Shown: in pieces, positions 34,096 to 42,391 of the stretch
Position numbering within the stretch: position 1 is the first letter of the stretch
How the letters are laid out: each line of letters begins with the position of its first letter
Source of the DNA: an uncultured Ruminococcus sp.
GTDB lineage: Bacteria > Bacillota_A > Clostridia > Oscillospirales > Ruminococcaceae
Direction: 5' to 3'
NCBI GenBank assembly: GCA_900315975.1
Contig: ONBA01000003.1
Span: 58,996-122,995, forward strand
Length of the DNA: 64,000 bases
Translations under genes and position numbers: made by a program
The notes under the pieces: generated by a model
The model's input: only the letters and a program-made list of their open reading frames with translations
What the model was told of the DNA's origin: nothing
The model's database searches: none

Positions 34096-35115
34096 TTATC
34101 TTCTTCCGACACCTTTGTCGTCGTCCGAAGCCACATCATGTTCAAGGATATAGTCATATATTTCCTGTGCTGTCGTGTACGCAACTCCGACATAACTGTC
34201 GGCACAGCCATAATACAGCGCTATCCTACCGGTCGCAGAGTCATGAATAGTCGCGCACGGAAAGCAAACATTCGGTACAAATCCTCTCTCCTCGTACCAT
34301 TCCTCCGGTGCAAGGATATAGTTGCCGCACCTGTGAAGTACCCGCGACGGCTCATCAATATCAAGGATCGCCGCTCCTACGCTGTAAACGTAGCCGTTGC
34401 AGGTGTTGACAACTCCGTGGTAAAACATCAGCCAGCCTTTATCAGTCTCGATCGGAGCCGCTCCGCCGCCAATCTTTAAGTTTTCCCACCAGCGGTCACT
34501 TCTGCCCATAACGTGACGGTGCTTTCCCCAGTAGACCATGTCAGGACTCTCACTTACGAATATATCGCCAAACGCAGTATGACCATTATCACACGGACGC
34601 GATAGCATTACAAAGTTTCCGTTGATTTTTCTCGGGAAAAGCACAGCATTCCTGTTATACGGCAGAAACGGATTCTCAAGCCGTGTGAAAGTTGCAAAGT
34701 CCTTGGTCGAAGCCATGCCGATTGCCGCACCGTACATATCCTGACACCATATTATATAGTATGTATCATCAAGTTTTACAAGTCGCGGGTCGTAAGCATA
34801 AAGCGGCTGAAATGAAACTCCATTTTCGTCGGTGAAAGCGATTTTCTCATTTTCAAAGTCCCAGTGCAAAGCGTCCTTGCTTCTTCCGAAATAGACATGA
34901 GGGATACCGTCGCGCTGTTCACCGCGGAAAACTCCGACAAAACCGTCCTCAAACGGCATGACCGCACTGTTGAAGATACGCGAGACGTTCGGCAGTGGAT
35001 TTCTGCCTATTATCGGGTTTTCGTCATGTCTCCACATCGGAGCAGTACAGCCGGACGGTTTGTCCTGCCACGGCATATTGGGTACAGATGGGCAGATAAG
35101 CTTTATATCAGGCAT
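34096..35115 (-). CDS. GH130 glycoside phosphorylase (beta-mannoside phosphorylase type)
   Basis: A 339-residue cytosolic five-bladed beta-propeller enzyme. The opening PMWRHDENPIIGRNP and FNSAVMPFEDGFVGVFRGE segments and the catalytic Asp in YAYDPRLV (~115) are GH130 hallmarks; YYGCADSYVGVAYT near the C-terminus is the last blade. GH130 enzymes phosphorolyse beta-1,4-mannosyl-glucose or manno-oligosaccharides to mannose 1-phosphate. Length and motifs suit the mannooligosaccharide-phosphorylase group known from Ruminococcus. With the alpha-galactosidase it would support galactomannan use. It is divergent from galK. Confidence 0.87.
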   Translation of the reverse strand: MPDIKLICPSVPNMPWQDKPSGCTAPMWRHDENPIIGRNPLPNVSRIFNSAVMPFEDGFVGVFRGEQRDGIPHVYFGRSKDALHWDFENEKIAFTDENGVSFQPLYAYDPRLVKLDDTYYIIWCQDMYGAAIGMASTKDFATFTRLENPFLPYNRNAVLFPRKINGNFVMLSRPCDNGHTAFGDIFVSESPDMVYWGKHRHVMGRSDRWWENLKIGGGAAPIETDKGWLMFYHGVVNTCNGYVYSVGAAILDIDEPSRVLHRCGNYILAPEEWYEERGFVPNVCFPCATIHDSATGRIALYYGCADSYVGVAYTTAQEIYDYILEHDVASDDDKGVGRR

Positions 35116-35166
35116 AGAGGTCCCTCCTTAAATTGCTTAAATTCAATTAATTAATATGATACTTTA

Positions 35167-35195
35167 AGTATAATCGCTTTTCGATAAAAAGTCAA
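35167..35195 (-). promoter_or_regulatory. Sigma-A promoter of the GH130 gene
   Basis: On the minus strand TTGACT (35190-35195) and TATACT (35167-35172) with a 17-base spacer. On the other strand a TATAAT at 35361-35366 probably serves galK but lacks a good -35. The AT-rich middle (35196-35355) shows nothing else. Confidence 0.8.
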
Positions 35196-35401
35196 GTGGC
35201 TGTCAGTTTTTTTCAAAACTTTGTGTATATCGCCGAATTTCAGGCAACAGTTTTATAATATCATACAGATTCCTGTACTTAAATAATCCGATTAACGGAT
35301 AGAAGTATACAACAAAATATAAAATTTTGCAAAACTATAGATTTTTTTGCGCTGATGGTTTATAATATTAATAGTATATTTTTCAGAACGGAGTTTTCAT
35401 C

Positions 35402-36691
35402 ATGACTATACAGGAACTTGCACACGCTATATCTGACGGCAGACTCGACGAACGTTTCCGCCAGCTTTACGGCAAAACCGACCGTGCCCTGCTCCGTCAG
35501 CGTGCACGCTATCTCAGTGCCGCCGAGCATTTTTCGCGTCTCTATCCCGAATGCGATAACATCAGTATTTTCTCCGCTCCGGGACGGACAGAAGTCGGCG
35601 GTAATCACACCGACCACCAGCACGGCTGCGTACTCGCTGCCGCAGTAGACCTCGATGTTATCGCACTCGTTCATTTTCACAATGAAGGGGTCATCCGCAT
35701 AAAATCCGAAGGTCACAAGCCAAACGAGGTTGACCTCTCAGACCTCTCGCCTCTCCCCGAAGAAAAGGGCACTTCCAACGCTATAATCAGGGGAGTTGCC
35801 GCAAAATTTGCGGAAATGGGAGTCGAAATAGGCGGTTTCAATGCCTACACGACATCTGATGTACTCAGCGGAAGCGGTCTTTCCTCATCTGCGGCATTTG
35901 AAAATCTCATCGGTACTATCATCGACCGCCACTACAACAATGGTGCCGCCGGAGCCATTGAAATAGCCAAGATAGGTCAGTTCGCGGAAAACGTGTACTT
36001 CGGCAAGGCAAGCGGACTCATGGACCAGATGGTCAGCTCAGTCGGCGGATTTGTGGCTATCGACTTCCGCAACCCTGCTGACCCCGAAATTTCACCGGTA
36101 GATTTTGACTTCTCAGGCGCAGGCTACAGTCTATGCATAACCGATACTAAAGGCAGTCACTCCGACCTCACCGACGATTACATAGCAGTCCCCGCGGAGA
36201 TGAAGTCTGTCGCAAAAGCTCTCGGTGCTGAATTTCTCCGCGACGTCGACTCCGATGATTTCTACAGAAAAATCCCCGAACTCAGGGAAGTCTGCTCCGA
36301 CAGAGCTTTACTTCGTGCCGCTCACTTCTTCGACGAAAACGAACGCGTAACTCTCGAAACTGAGGCTATCTCAAACGGCGACCTCGAAGAATTCTTCCGG
36401 CTTGTAAACGAGTCCGGCAATTCGTCCGCTCAGCTTCTGCAAAACCTTTACTCAATCAAAAGCCCCGAAAAACAGCAGATTCCGCTCGCTATCATGCTCA
36501 GCAGACGTGTGTTGCAGGGAAGCGGTGCCGTAAGAGTACACGGCGGCGGTTTCGCAGGAACTATACAAGCTTTCGTACCGACCTACCTCGCCGGACACTA
36601 CGCGTCCGAACTCGACCGTGTCTTCGGCGAAGGAAGCTGTCACGTGCTTAGTATCCGTCCGGAAGGCGGAACCGAAATTACATTAGGCTGA
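35402..36691 (+). CDS. galK: Galactokinase
   Basis: A 429-residue GHMP kinase phosphorylating galactose at C1. The galactokinase signature GRTEVGGNHTDHQHG (~59-73) is intact. The ATP-binding loop LSGSGLSSSAAFENL (~155) and motif 3 RVHGGGFAGT (~378) are also present. Residues before motif 1 form a longer N-terminus (~55 residues) than in E. coli GalK. It would take up galactose released by the GH36 enzyme encoded at 17888. Cardiolipin synthase follows 31 bases later and may be co-transcribed. Confidence 0.93.
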   Translation: MTIQELAHAISDGRLDERFRQLYGKTDRALLRQRARYLSAAEHFSRLYPECDNISIFSAPGRTEVGGNHTDHQHGCVLAAAVDLDVIALVHFHNEGVIRIKSEGHKPNEVDLSDLSPLPEEKGTSNAIIRGVAAKFAEMGVEIGGFNAYTTSDVLSGSGLSSSAAFENLIGTIIDRHYNNGAAGAIEIAKIGQFAENVYFGKASGLMDQMVSSVGGFVAIDFRNPADPEISPVDFDFSGAGYSLCITDTKGSHSDLTDDYIAVPAEMKSVAKALGAEFLRDVDSDDFYRKIPELREVCSDRALLRAAHFFDENERVTLETEAISNGDLEEFFRLVNESGNSSAQLLQNLYSIKSPEKQQIPLAIMLSRRVLQGSGAVRVHGGGFAGTIQAFVPTYLAGHYASELDRVFGEGSCHVLSIRPEGGTEITLG

Positions 36692-36722
36692 ACTATCAAT
36701 CATTTTTGAAAGGAGAAGAAAA

Positions 36723-38285
36723 ATGGACGAAGAGATCATACGGCTGATACCCAAAAGAAAAAAAAGCTTCTGGAGACTTATTTTCAGCCGCGCATTTCTC
36801 ATTGTTCTTCTGCTGATACTGCAAATAATCCTGCTCGTCTCAGCGTATCTCTCGTTTGTCGAATACCACTATATCCGGCTGTTTCTCGAAGTTTTCTCCG
36901 TCGTAATGGTATTCTACCTCTTCAACTGCGACATGGACTCGACCGCTAAACTCACATGGCTCGCTATTATACTCGTGGCACCTGTTCCGGCAACTATCTT
37001 CCTACTCCTCACAAAGCGCGATATAGGTCATATTCAGGTCAAAAAGCGTGTCGGAGAGATGATAAAAGCTTCAAAACACAAACTCAGACACAAGAAGTCG
37101 GTCATGGAACTTCCCGAACTCTGCCTTTCAGGTATGGACGACCTCTGCCGGTACGTCAACCGGACAGGCTGTTTCCCCATTTACGATAACACAGAAACCC
37201 TTTATTTCCCGCTTGGCGAGGACAAGTTCAGAACCCTCATCTCCGAACTTGAAAAGGCTGAAAAGTTTATCTTCATGGAGTACTTCATTCTCGACGAAGG
37301 CTATATGTGGGGAAAAATACTCGGTATTCTCCGACGCAAAGCCGCAGAGGGAGTCGAGGTGCGTGTCATGTATGACGGAATGTGTGAGATGTCGACTCTC
37401 ACCCACGATTACCCCGAACGTATGGCAAAACTCGGTATCAAGTGCAAAGCTTTTGCACCTATCCTCCCATTCCTCTCGACCTATTACAACTACCGCGACC
37501 ACCGAAAAATCCTCGTTATCGACGGCAAAGTCGCTTTCAACGGCGGTATCAATTTCGCCGACGAATACATTAATAAAAGAGAACGTTTCGGACACTGGAA
37601 AGACGCGGCTGTAATGCTTCAGGGCGAGGCAGTCCGCAGTTTTACTCTCATGTTTTTGCAGATGTGGAATATTTCCGAAAAAGAACCCGAATGGGACAAG
37701 TGGCTTGAACCGCCCGAAAATTCCGACAGAATAGCCTGCGGCTACGTCATGCCGTATGCAGACTGTCCGCTTGACGACGACAAAGTCGGCGAAAACGTTT
37801 ATATGGACATTCTCAACCGTGCAACAAGCTACGTCCACATCATGACTCCATACCTCATTCTCGACGGCGAACTTGAAAATTCCCTCAAATTTGCCGCTGA
37901 ACGCGGTATAGACGTTAAAATAATCCTTCCCGGCATTCCCGATAAAAAAGCCGCATATGCCCTCGCTAAAACCCACTACCATGAATTAACCAAGGCAGGA
38001 GTCAAAATATACGAGTATACACCCGGTTTCGTACATTCAAAGGTGTTTGTCTGCGACGACGAAAAAGCAGTAGTCGGCTCGATAAACCTCGATTACCGCA
38101 GTCTTTACCACCATTTTGAGTGCGCAACATATATGTACCGTACAAGCTGTATACCTGATATAGAATCCGATTTCACCCAAACACTCAAAAAGTGCCGTCA
38201 GGTGACTCCGGAAACTATCAAAAACGAGAAGCTATTCTACAAAATAACCGGACAACTTCTCAAGCTTGTAGCTCCACTTTTTTAA
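36723..38285 (+). CDS. cls: Cardiolipin synthase (phospholipase D family)
   Basis: A 520-residue membrane enzyme joining two phosphatidylglycerols. Two N-terminal TM helices (~18-48, ~55-90) lead into the PLD domain with two HKD motifs: HRKILVIDGKVAFNGG (~260) and HSKVFVCDDEKAVVGS (~438). Both are complete (HxK, then Asp, then GG or GS). Length is typical. It starts behind AAAGGAG and follows galK on the same strand with no terminator between. Confidence 0.94.
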   Translation: MDEEIIRLIPKRKKSFWRLIFSRAFLIVLLLILQIILLVSAYLSFVEYHYIRLFLEVFSVVMVFYLFNCDMDSTAKLTWLAIILVAPVPATIFLLLTKRDIGHIQVKKRVGEMIKASKHKLRHKKSVMELPELCLSGMDDLCRYVNRTGCFPIYDNTETLYFPLGEDKFRTLISELEKAEKFIFMEYFILDEGYMWGKILGILRRKAAEGVEVRVMYDGMCEMSTLTHDYPERMAKLGIKCKAFAPILPFLSTYYNYRDHRKILVIDGKVAFNGGINFADEYINKRERFGHWKDAAVMLQGEAVRSFTLMFLQMWNISEKEPEWDKWLEPPENSDRIACGYVMPYADCPLDDDKVGENVYMDILNRATSYVHIMTPYLILDGELENSLKFAAERGIDVKIILPGIPDKKAAYALAKTHYHELTKAGVKIYEYTPGFVHSKVFVCDDEKAVVGSINLDYRSLYHHFECATYMYRTSCIPDIESDFTQTLKKCRQVTPETIKNEKLFYKITGQLLKLVAPLF

Positions 38286-38334
38286 CTATATATCTATAAT
38301 ATATATTAAAACAATAAAATATATCCATTTTCCC

Positions 38335-38363
38335 TTTTCAAGTAAGGAAAAATATGTTATAAT
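38335..38363 (+). promoter_or_regulatory. Probable sigma-A promoter of phosphoglucomutase
   Basis: Consensus TATAAT (38358-38363) with a weak TTTTCA 17 bases upstream (38335-38340). The ~110-base leader holds two small hairpins, ACAGG/CCTGT near 38380-38396 and GCTG/CAGC near 38428-38440. No known riboswitch is recognised. Confidence 0.55.
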
Positions 38364-38480
38364 ATCTTTGTATCTGCAAACAGGTTCGTCCTGTTGCCGT
38401 CTGATATATGTTTTTTCAGTCAAAAATCGCTGTATCAGCGCCGGCGCAGTTACTACTACTTTTACCGGAGGTAATTTCCA

Positions 38481-40193
38481 ATGAACGAAAAAGAACTTTA
38501 CCGCATCTGGTGCGAAAACGCAAAGGATGACCCCGACCTTCAGACTGAGCTCGCCGAAATCAAAGATAACGACGATGCTATCAATGACAGATTCTACAGA
38601 GACCTCGAATTCGGCACAGGCGGTCTCCGAGGAGTTATCGGCGCAGGCACCAACCGCATGAATATATATACTGTAAAACGCGCTACTCAGGGTTTTGCAG
38701 ACTATCTCAATCAGGAGTACAAAAAACCAAGCGTCGCTATTTCCTACGACAGCCGTATAAAGAGCGACGTTTTCTCAAAGGCTGCTGCTGAAGTACTCGC
38801 AGCAAACGGCATCAAGGTACATATCTATACTGAGCTTATGCCTACTCCCTGCCTTTCATTTGCTGTTCGTCAGCTGAAGTGTCAGGGCGGTATCATGGTA
38901 ACTGCAAGCCACAACCCTGCAAAGTACAACGGCTACAAGGTCTATGGTGAGGACGGCTGCCAGATAACTCTCCGCGGCGCTGAGATAATCCTCGAAAAAA
39001 TCAATTCTCTCGATATCTTCAACGATGTCAAGTCTTCAAACTTCGATGAGGAAATCAAGAAGGGTACTATCAGTTATATCGGTCAGGACGTTGTTGAAGC
39101 TTTCTATCAGAACGTTCTCGCTGAGGGAATCAACACTGACCTCTGCGCTTCAAGCGGTCTCAAGGTAGTTTACACTCCCCTTAACGGCACAGGTAACAAG
39201 CCTGTACGCGAGATACTCAAGCGTATCGGTATCACTGACGTTACTATCGTAAAAGAACAGGAAAATCCTGACGGCAACTTCACTACCTGCCCCTATCCGA
39301 ACCCCGAGATCCGTGAGGCACTCGAAGTTGGTCTTAAATACTGCCGCGAGGTAAAGCCTGACCTTCTCCTCGCTACTGACCCCGACTGCGACCGCGTTGG
39401 TATCGCTGTTCCCGACGGCGACGACTACGCTCTGTTCAGCGGAAACGAGGTTGGAGCACTCCTCCTCGAGTACATCTGCCAGCAGCGTATAAACAAGGGT
39501 ACTATGCCTGCAAACCCTGTCGCTGTAAAGACTATCGTTACCACTGACATCGCTGCTGCTATATGCAAGGAATATAACGTTGAGATGAGAGACGTCCTCA
39601 CAGGATTCAAGTTCATCGGCGAACAGATCGGTTTTCTCGAAGAAAATGGCGAAGAAAAGCGCTACATCTTCGGATTTGAAGAGAGCTACGGCTACCTCTC
39701 AGGCAGCTATGTACGCGACAAGGACGCTGTTGACGCTTCTATGCTCATCTGCGAAATGGCTGCATACTACCGCACAAAGGGTATCACTCTCCTTCAGGCT
39801 CGTGAGAATATGTACAAGAAATACGGTATGTTCTATCAGACTCTCTACAGCTTCACTTTCGAGGGTGAAAGCGGTATGAAGAAGATGGAGCAGATCATGA
39901 CTGACCTCAGAAACAACCATCCTACTGAAATTGCAGGTCTCAAGGTCGTAAGATTCGACGACTACAAGGTCAGCGTTTCCAAGGACCTTACAGCAGGTAC
40001 AGAGTCAGTTATCGATCTTCCCAAGTCGAATGTTCTTGCATTCTTCCTCGAAGGCGGTTCAAAGGTTATTGTACGTCCTTCAGGTACAGAGCCTAAGATC
40101 AAAACTTACCTCACTGCAAAACAGCCTGACCTCGCAACTGCTCAGGCACTCGAAAAGAAACTCCACGACGAGTTCTCCAAGAATTTTGAATGA
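38481..40193 (+). CDS. pgm: Phosphoglucomutase / phosphomannomutase
   Basis: A 570-residue alpha-D-phosphohexomutase interconverting glucose 1- and 6-phosphate, or mannose phosphates. The phosphoserine loop TASHNPAKYNGYKVY (~140-154), the metal-binding loop ATDPDCDRVG (~297), the sugar-binding GFEESYGYL (~400) and the phosphate-binding RPSGTEPKIK (~533) are all present. Length and N-terminus fit the Firmicute PgcA type. It would channel glucose or mannose 1-phosphate made by cellobiose-type phosphorylases and GH130 into glycolysis. Confidence 0.95.
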   Translation: MNEKELYRIWCENAKDDPDLQTELAEIKDNDDAINDRFYRDLEFGTGGLRGVIGAGTNRMNIYTVKRATQGFADYLNQEYKKPSVAISYDSRIKSDVFSKAAAEVLAANGIKVHIYTELMPTPCLSFAVRQLKCQGGIMVTASHNPAKYNGYKVYGEDGCQITLRGAEIILEKINSLDIFNDVKSSNFDEEIKKGTISYIGQDVVEAFYQNVLAEGINTDLCASSGLKVVYTPLNGTGNKPVREILKRIGITDVTIVKEQENPDGNFTTCPYPNPEIREALEVGLKYCREVKPDLLLATDPDCDRVGIAVPDGDDYALFSGNEVGALLLEYICQQRINKGTMPANPVAVKTIVTTDIAAAICKEYNVEMRDVLTGFKFIGEQIGFLEENGEEKRYIFGFEESYGYLSGSYVRDKDAVDASMLICEMAAYYRTKGITLLQARENMYKKYGMFYQTLYSFTFEGESGMKKMEQIMTDLRNNHPTEIAGLKVVRFDDYKVSVSKDLTAGTESVIDLPKSNVLAFFLEGGSKVIVRPSGTEPKIKTYLTAKQPDLATAQALEKKLHDEFSKNFE

Positions 40194-40197
40194 TTTT

Positions 40198-40224
40198 AAA
40201 GAGCGGACTTCTGTCCGCTCTTTT
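40198..40224 (+). terminator. Terminator of phosphoglucomutase
   Basis: GAGCGGAC (40201-40208) pairs with GTCCGCTC (40213-40220), followed by TTTTC, 8 bases after the stop. Confidence 0.9.
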
Positions 40225-40270
40225 CATGACGGCTTATAATAGTTAAATCATAAAAATATATAAATATACC

Positions 40271-40299
40271 TTGACACACACGGTTATGTGTGATATAAT
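40271..40299 (+). promoter_or_regulatory. rpmE promoter with an inverted repeat in the spacer
   Basis: Consensus TTGACA (40271-40276) and TATAAT (40294-40299), 17-base spacer. The spacer contains CACAC/GTGTG as an inverted repeat with a 6-base centre, positioned to act as an operator. An ~80-base leader precedes the gene; a ribosomal-protein leader structure is possible but I could not confirm one. Confidence 0.82.
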
Positions 40300-40386
40300 T
40301 TATTACTGTAATGTATATTGGCACTACTGTCTAAAGGAACTGATGGGCTGCACGATTATACAAAATATTATCCGGAGGTGAAAATC

Positions 40387-40590
40387 GTGAAAGAGGGAAT
40401 CCATCCTGAAATGTTTAAGACTACTATTACTTGCCACTGCGGTAACGTAATCGAGACAATGTCTACTAAGGAGAACATCAAGGTTGAAATCTGCTCAAAG
40501 TGCCATCCGTTCTATACCGGAAAGCAGAAGCTTGTTGATACAGGCGGACGCGTTGACAGATTCAAGAAGCGTTTCAATCTCGACAAGTAA
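40387..40590 (+). CDS. rpmE: Ribosomal protein L31 (zinc-ribbon type)
   Basis: A 67-residue protein of the large ribosomal subunit. I place the start at the GTG at 40387, which gives the usual KEGIHP N-terminus and has CGGAGG ~10 bases upstream; a longer frame reaching back to 40318 adds residues no L31 has. Four cysteines in two pairs (ITCHCGN and [15 protein letters not shown]) make this the zinc-binding C+ form, distinct from the Cys-free YkgM/YtiA paralogues used in zinc shortage. It is monocistronic, with strong promoter and terminator. Confidence 0.95.
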   Translation: MKEGIHPEMFKTTITCHCGNVIETMSTKENIKVEICSKCHPFYTGKQKLVDTGGRVDRFKKRFNLDK

Positions 40591-40597
40591 TCTTTAT

Positions 40598-40624
40598 AAG
40601 CCGCTCTTATCCGAGCGGCTTTTT
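40598..40624 (+). terminator. rpmE terminator
   Basis: AGCCGCTC (40599-40606) pairs with GAGCGGCT (40613-40620), followed by TTTTA. Confidence 0.9.
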
Positions 40625-40647
40625 ACTTAATCGCGAAAGGTGACCCT

Positions 40648-41280
40648 ATGAACTATTTCACAATTTCACAGCCTGCTGAGGCTTCTTTTGTTGAAAAAAA
40701 GTCCGAATTCATCGGCTATATCGCTCCTGTAAAAACCGGTGACGAGGCTGTAGAATTCGTAAATAAAATCAAAGCCATGCACCGCAAGGCAAAGCATAAC
40801 GTCTACGCTTACATCGTCAGGCAGGATAATATTTCCCGCTATTCCGACGATGGTGAGCCGCAGGGCACTGCCGGTGTACCCGTACTTGACGTTTTACAGA
40901 AACGCGGTCTCACCGACGTATGCGTAGTCGTGACACGCTACTTCGGAGGTATCCTTCTCGGCGGCGGCGGACTCGTGAGAGCATACTCGCACGCGGCTTC
41001 TCTCGCCTGCGATGCGGCTCATATCATGGATATGCGGCTCGCCCACAGACTGAATATTTCCGCCGACTATGGTATGTACGGCAAAATAAGCTATATTCTG
41101 CCGCAGTTCGATACTATCACAGTCAATTCCGACTTCGGAAGCGAAGTCACTATGGAAATTCTCGTTCTTTCAGAAAAGCTCGAAGCCCTCATTACTGAAC
41201 TTACCGAAGTCACTAACGGCTCGGCTAATGTCTCAGACCTCGGCGAGACCTTCGAGGACTTTTCGTCAGTTTTAGGATGA
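40648..41280 (+). CDS. YigZ/IMPACT family protein
   Basis: A 210-residue cytosolic protein of the IMPACT/YigZ family. The N-terminal UPF0029 domain contains the family block SDDGEPQGTAGVPVLDVLQ (~71-89) and CVVVTRYFGGILLGGGGLVRAY (~97-118). A C-terminal domain of ~75 residues has the elongation-factor-G-IV-like fold. Family members bind nucleic acid or the ribosome and affect translation regulation; the bacterial role is not settled. It starts at 40648 with AAAGGTGA upstream. It could be read through from rpmE only past a strong terminator. Confidence 0.9.
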   Translation: MNYFTISQPAEASFVEKKSEFIGYIAPVKTGDEAVEFVNKIKAMHRKAKHNVYAYIVRQDNISRYSDDGEPQGTAGVPVLDVLQKRGLTDVCVVVTRYFGGILLGGGGLVRAYSHAASLACDAAHIMDMRLAHRLNISADYGMYGKISYILPQFDTITVNSDFGSEVTMEILVLSEKLEALITELTEVTNGSANVSDLGETFEDFSSVLG

Positions 41281-41391
41281 AATATTTTTTTTGAGAAAAT
41301 TTAAAGGGAAAAACTAATTTTTTGAGTATATGATATATAGAGGCTTTTTCGCAATGCATAACCTCAATAATTATTATCAGGGGGGATAGTT

Positions 41392-42387
41392 TTGACAGTC
41401 AGAGAACAATATGAGATTACTGAACTCGGTATTCTCAGCAATTATGCCTGCACAAGTGTCAATGAGAAAATGACACACCGCGAACAACAAGAGGATAAGT
41501 GTCCGTACCGCACCGACTTTCAGCGCGACCGCGACCGTATCCTGCATTGTAACTCGTTCCGACGGCTAAAACGTAAAACTCAGGTATTCCTCTCCCCTGT
41601 CGGAGACCATTACCGTACCCGTCTGACACATACCCTTGAAGTGTCTCAGATAGCCCGCACTATCGCACGCGGTATGCGTCTGAATGAAGACCTGACAGAA
41701 GCTATCGCTCTCGGTCATGACCTCGGACACTCGCCTTTCGGTCACTGCGGTGAGAAAGTCCTCAATGAGATATGTCCCCACGGTTTCAAACACTATGAAC
41801 AAAGTCTGCGTGTTGTGGAATATCTCGAAAAAAAGGGACACGGTCTCAACCTTACTTATGCGGTCCGCGACGGTATACTCTGCCATACCAATAAAATAGC
41901 AGAGACGAAAGAAGGCAATATAGTCCGCCTTGCTGATACCATCGCCTACATAAACCACGATATAGAAGACTCTATCCGCGCAGGTATCCTCAGTGCGAGT
42001 GACCTCCCGCGTGATTGCGTAAATGTTCTCGGAAGCACTAAAACGAGACGTATCACTACTCTCATCGCTTCCGTCATCGACCACGGTGCTTACGATATCG
42101 ACTTCTCGCCTTCAATAAGACGTGCCCACGACGACCTGAAAAAATTCATGTTCGCACGTGTATACACTAACCCTGCCGCAAAACAGGAGGAGGAAAAGGC
42201 TGAACTCCTTATCCGCAAGCTCTACGACTATTTCATTAATAATATAAACAAGCTCCCCGCCGAGTATAAGGATATCGCTAAAAAGGTCGACCCCGACCGC
42301 GCTGTCTGCGACTATATCTCAGGTATGAGCGACAGCTATGCGGTAGACCTCTATACAGAGATGTTCGTCCCAAAGTTCTGGAAGTGA
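41392..42387 (+). CDS. dgt: Deoxyguanosinetriphosphate triphosphohydrolase-like HD protein
   Basis: A 331-residue HD-domain phosphohydrolase. It starts at a TTG (41392) with GGGGGGAT eight bases upstream. The metal site is complete: His in TRLTHTLEVSQIAR (~83), HD in ALGHDLGHSPFGH (~107-119) and a later Asp in RLADTIAYINHDIED (~180). Such enzymes convert dNTPs to nucleosides and tripolyphosphate and control DNA precursor pools. It lies 4 bases upstream of dnaG, the usual clostridial order dgt-dnaG-rpoD. Confidence 0.92.
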   Translation: MTVREQYEITELGILSNYACTSVNEKMTHREQQEDKCPYRTDFQRDRDRILHCNSFRRLKRKTQVFLSPVGDHYRTRLTHTLEVSQIARTIARGMRLNEDLTEAIALGHDLGHSPFGHCGEKVLNEICPHGFKHYEQSLRVVEYLEKKGHGLNLTYAVRDGILCHTNKIAETKEGNIVRLADTIAYINHDIEDSIRAGILSASDLPRDCVNVLGSTKTRRITTLIASVIDHGAYDIDFSPSIRRAHDDLKKFMFARVYTNPAAKQEEEKAELLIRKLYDYFINNINKLPAEYKDIAKKVDPDRAVCDYISGMSDSYAVDLYTEMFVPKFWK

Positions 42388-42391
42388 GATA

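Noticed and set aside
37128..37982. Long open frame (284 codons) on the minus strand inside cls
   Set aside because: It is fully antisense to a clear cardiolipin synthase, has no SD or recognisable domain, and arises from the codon bias of the real gene.
40318..40386. A longer L31 starting at a TTG
   Set aside because: The added residues match no L31, and CGGAGG lies just before the GTG at 40387.
41566..42084. 172-codon open frame on the minus strand within dgt
   Set aside because: Shadow of the HD-domain gene; no start signal and no family resemblance.
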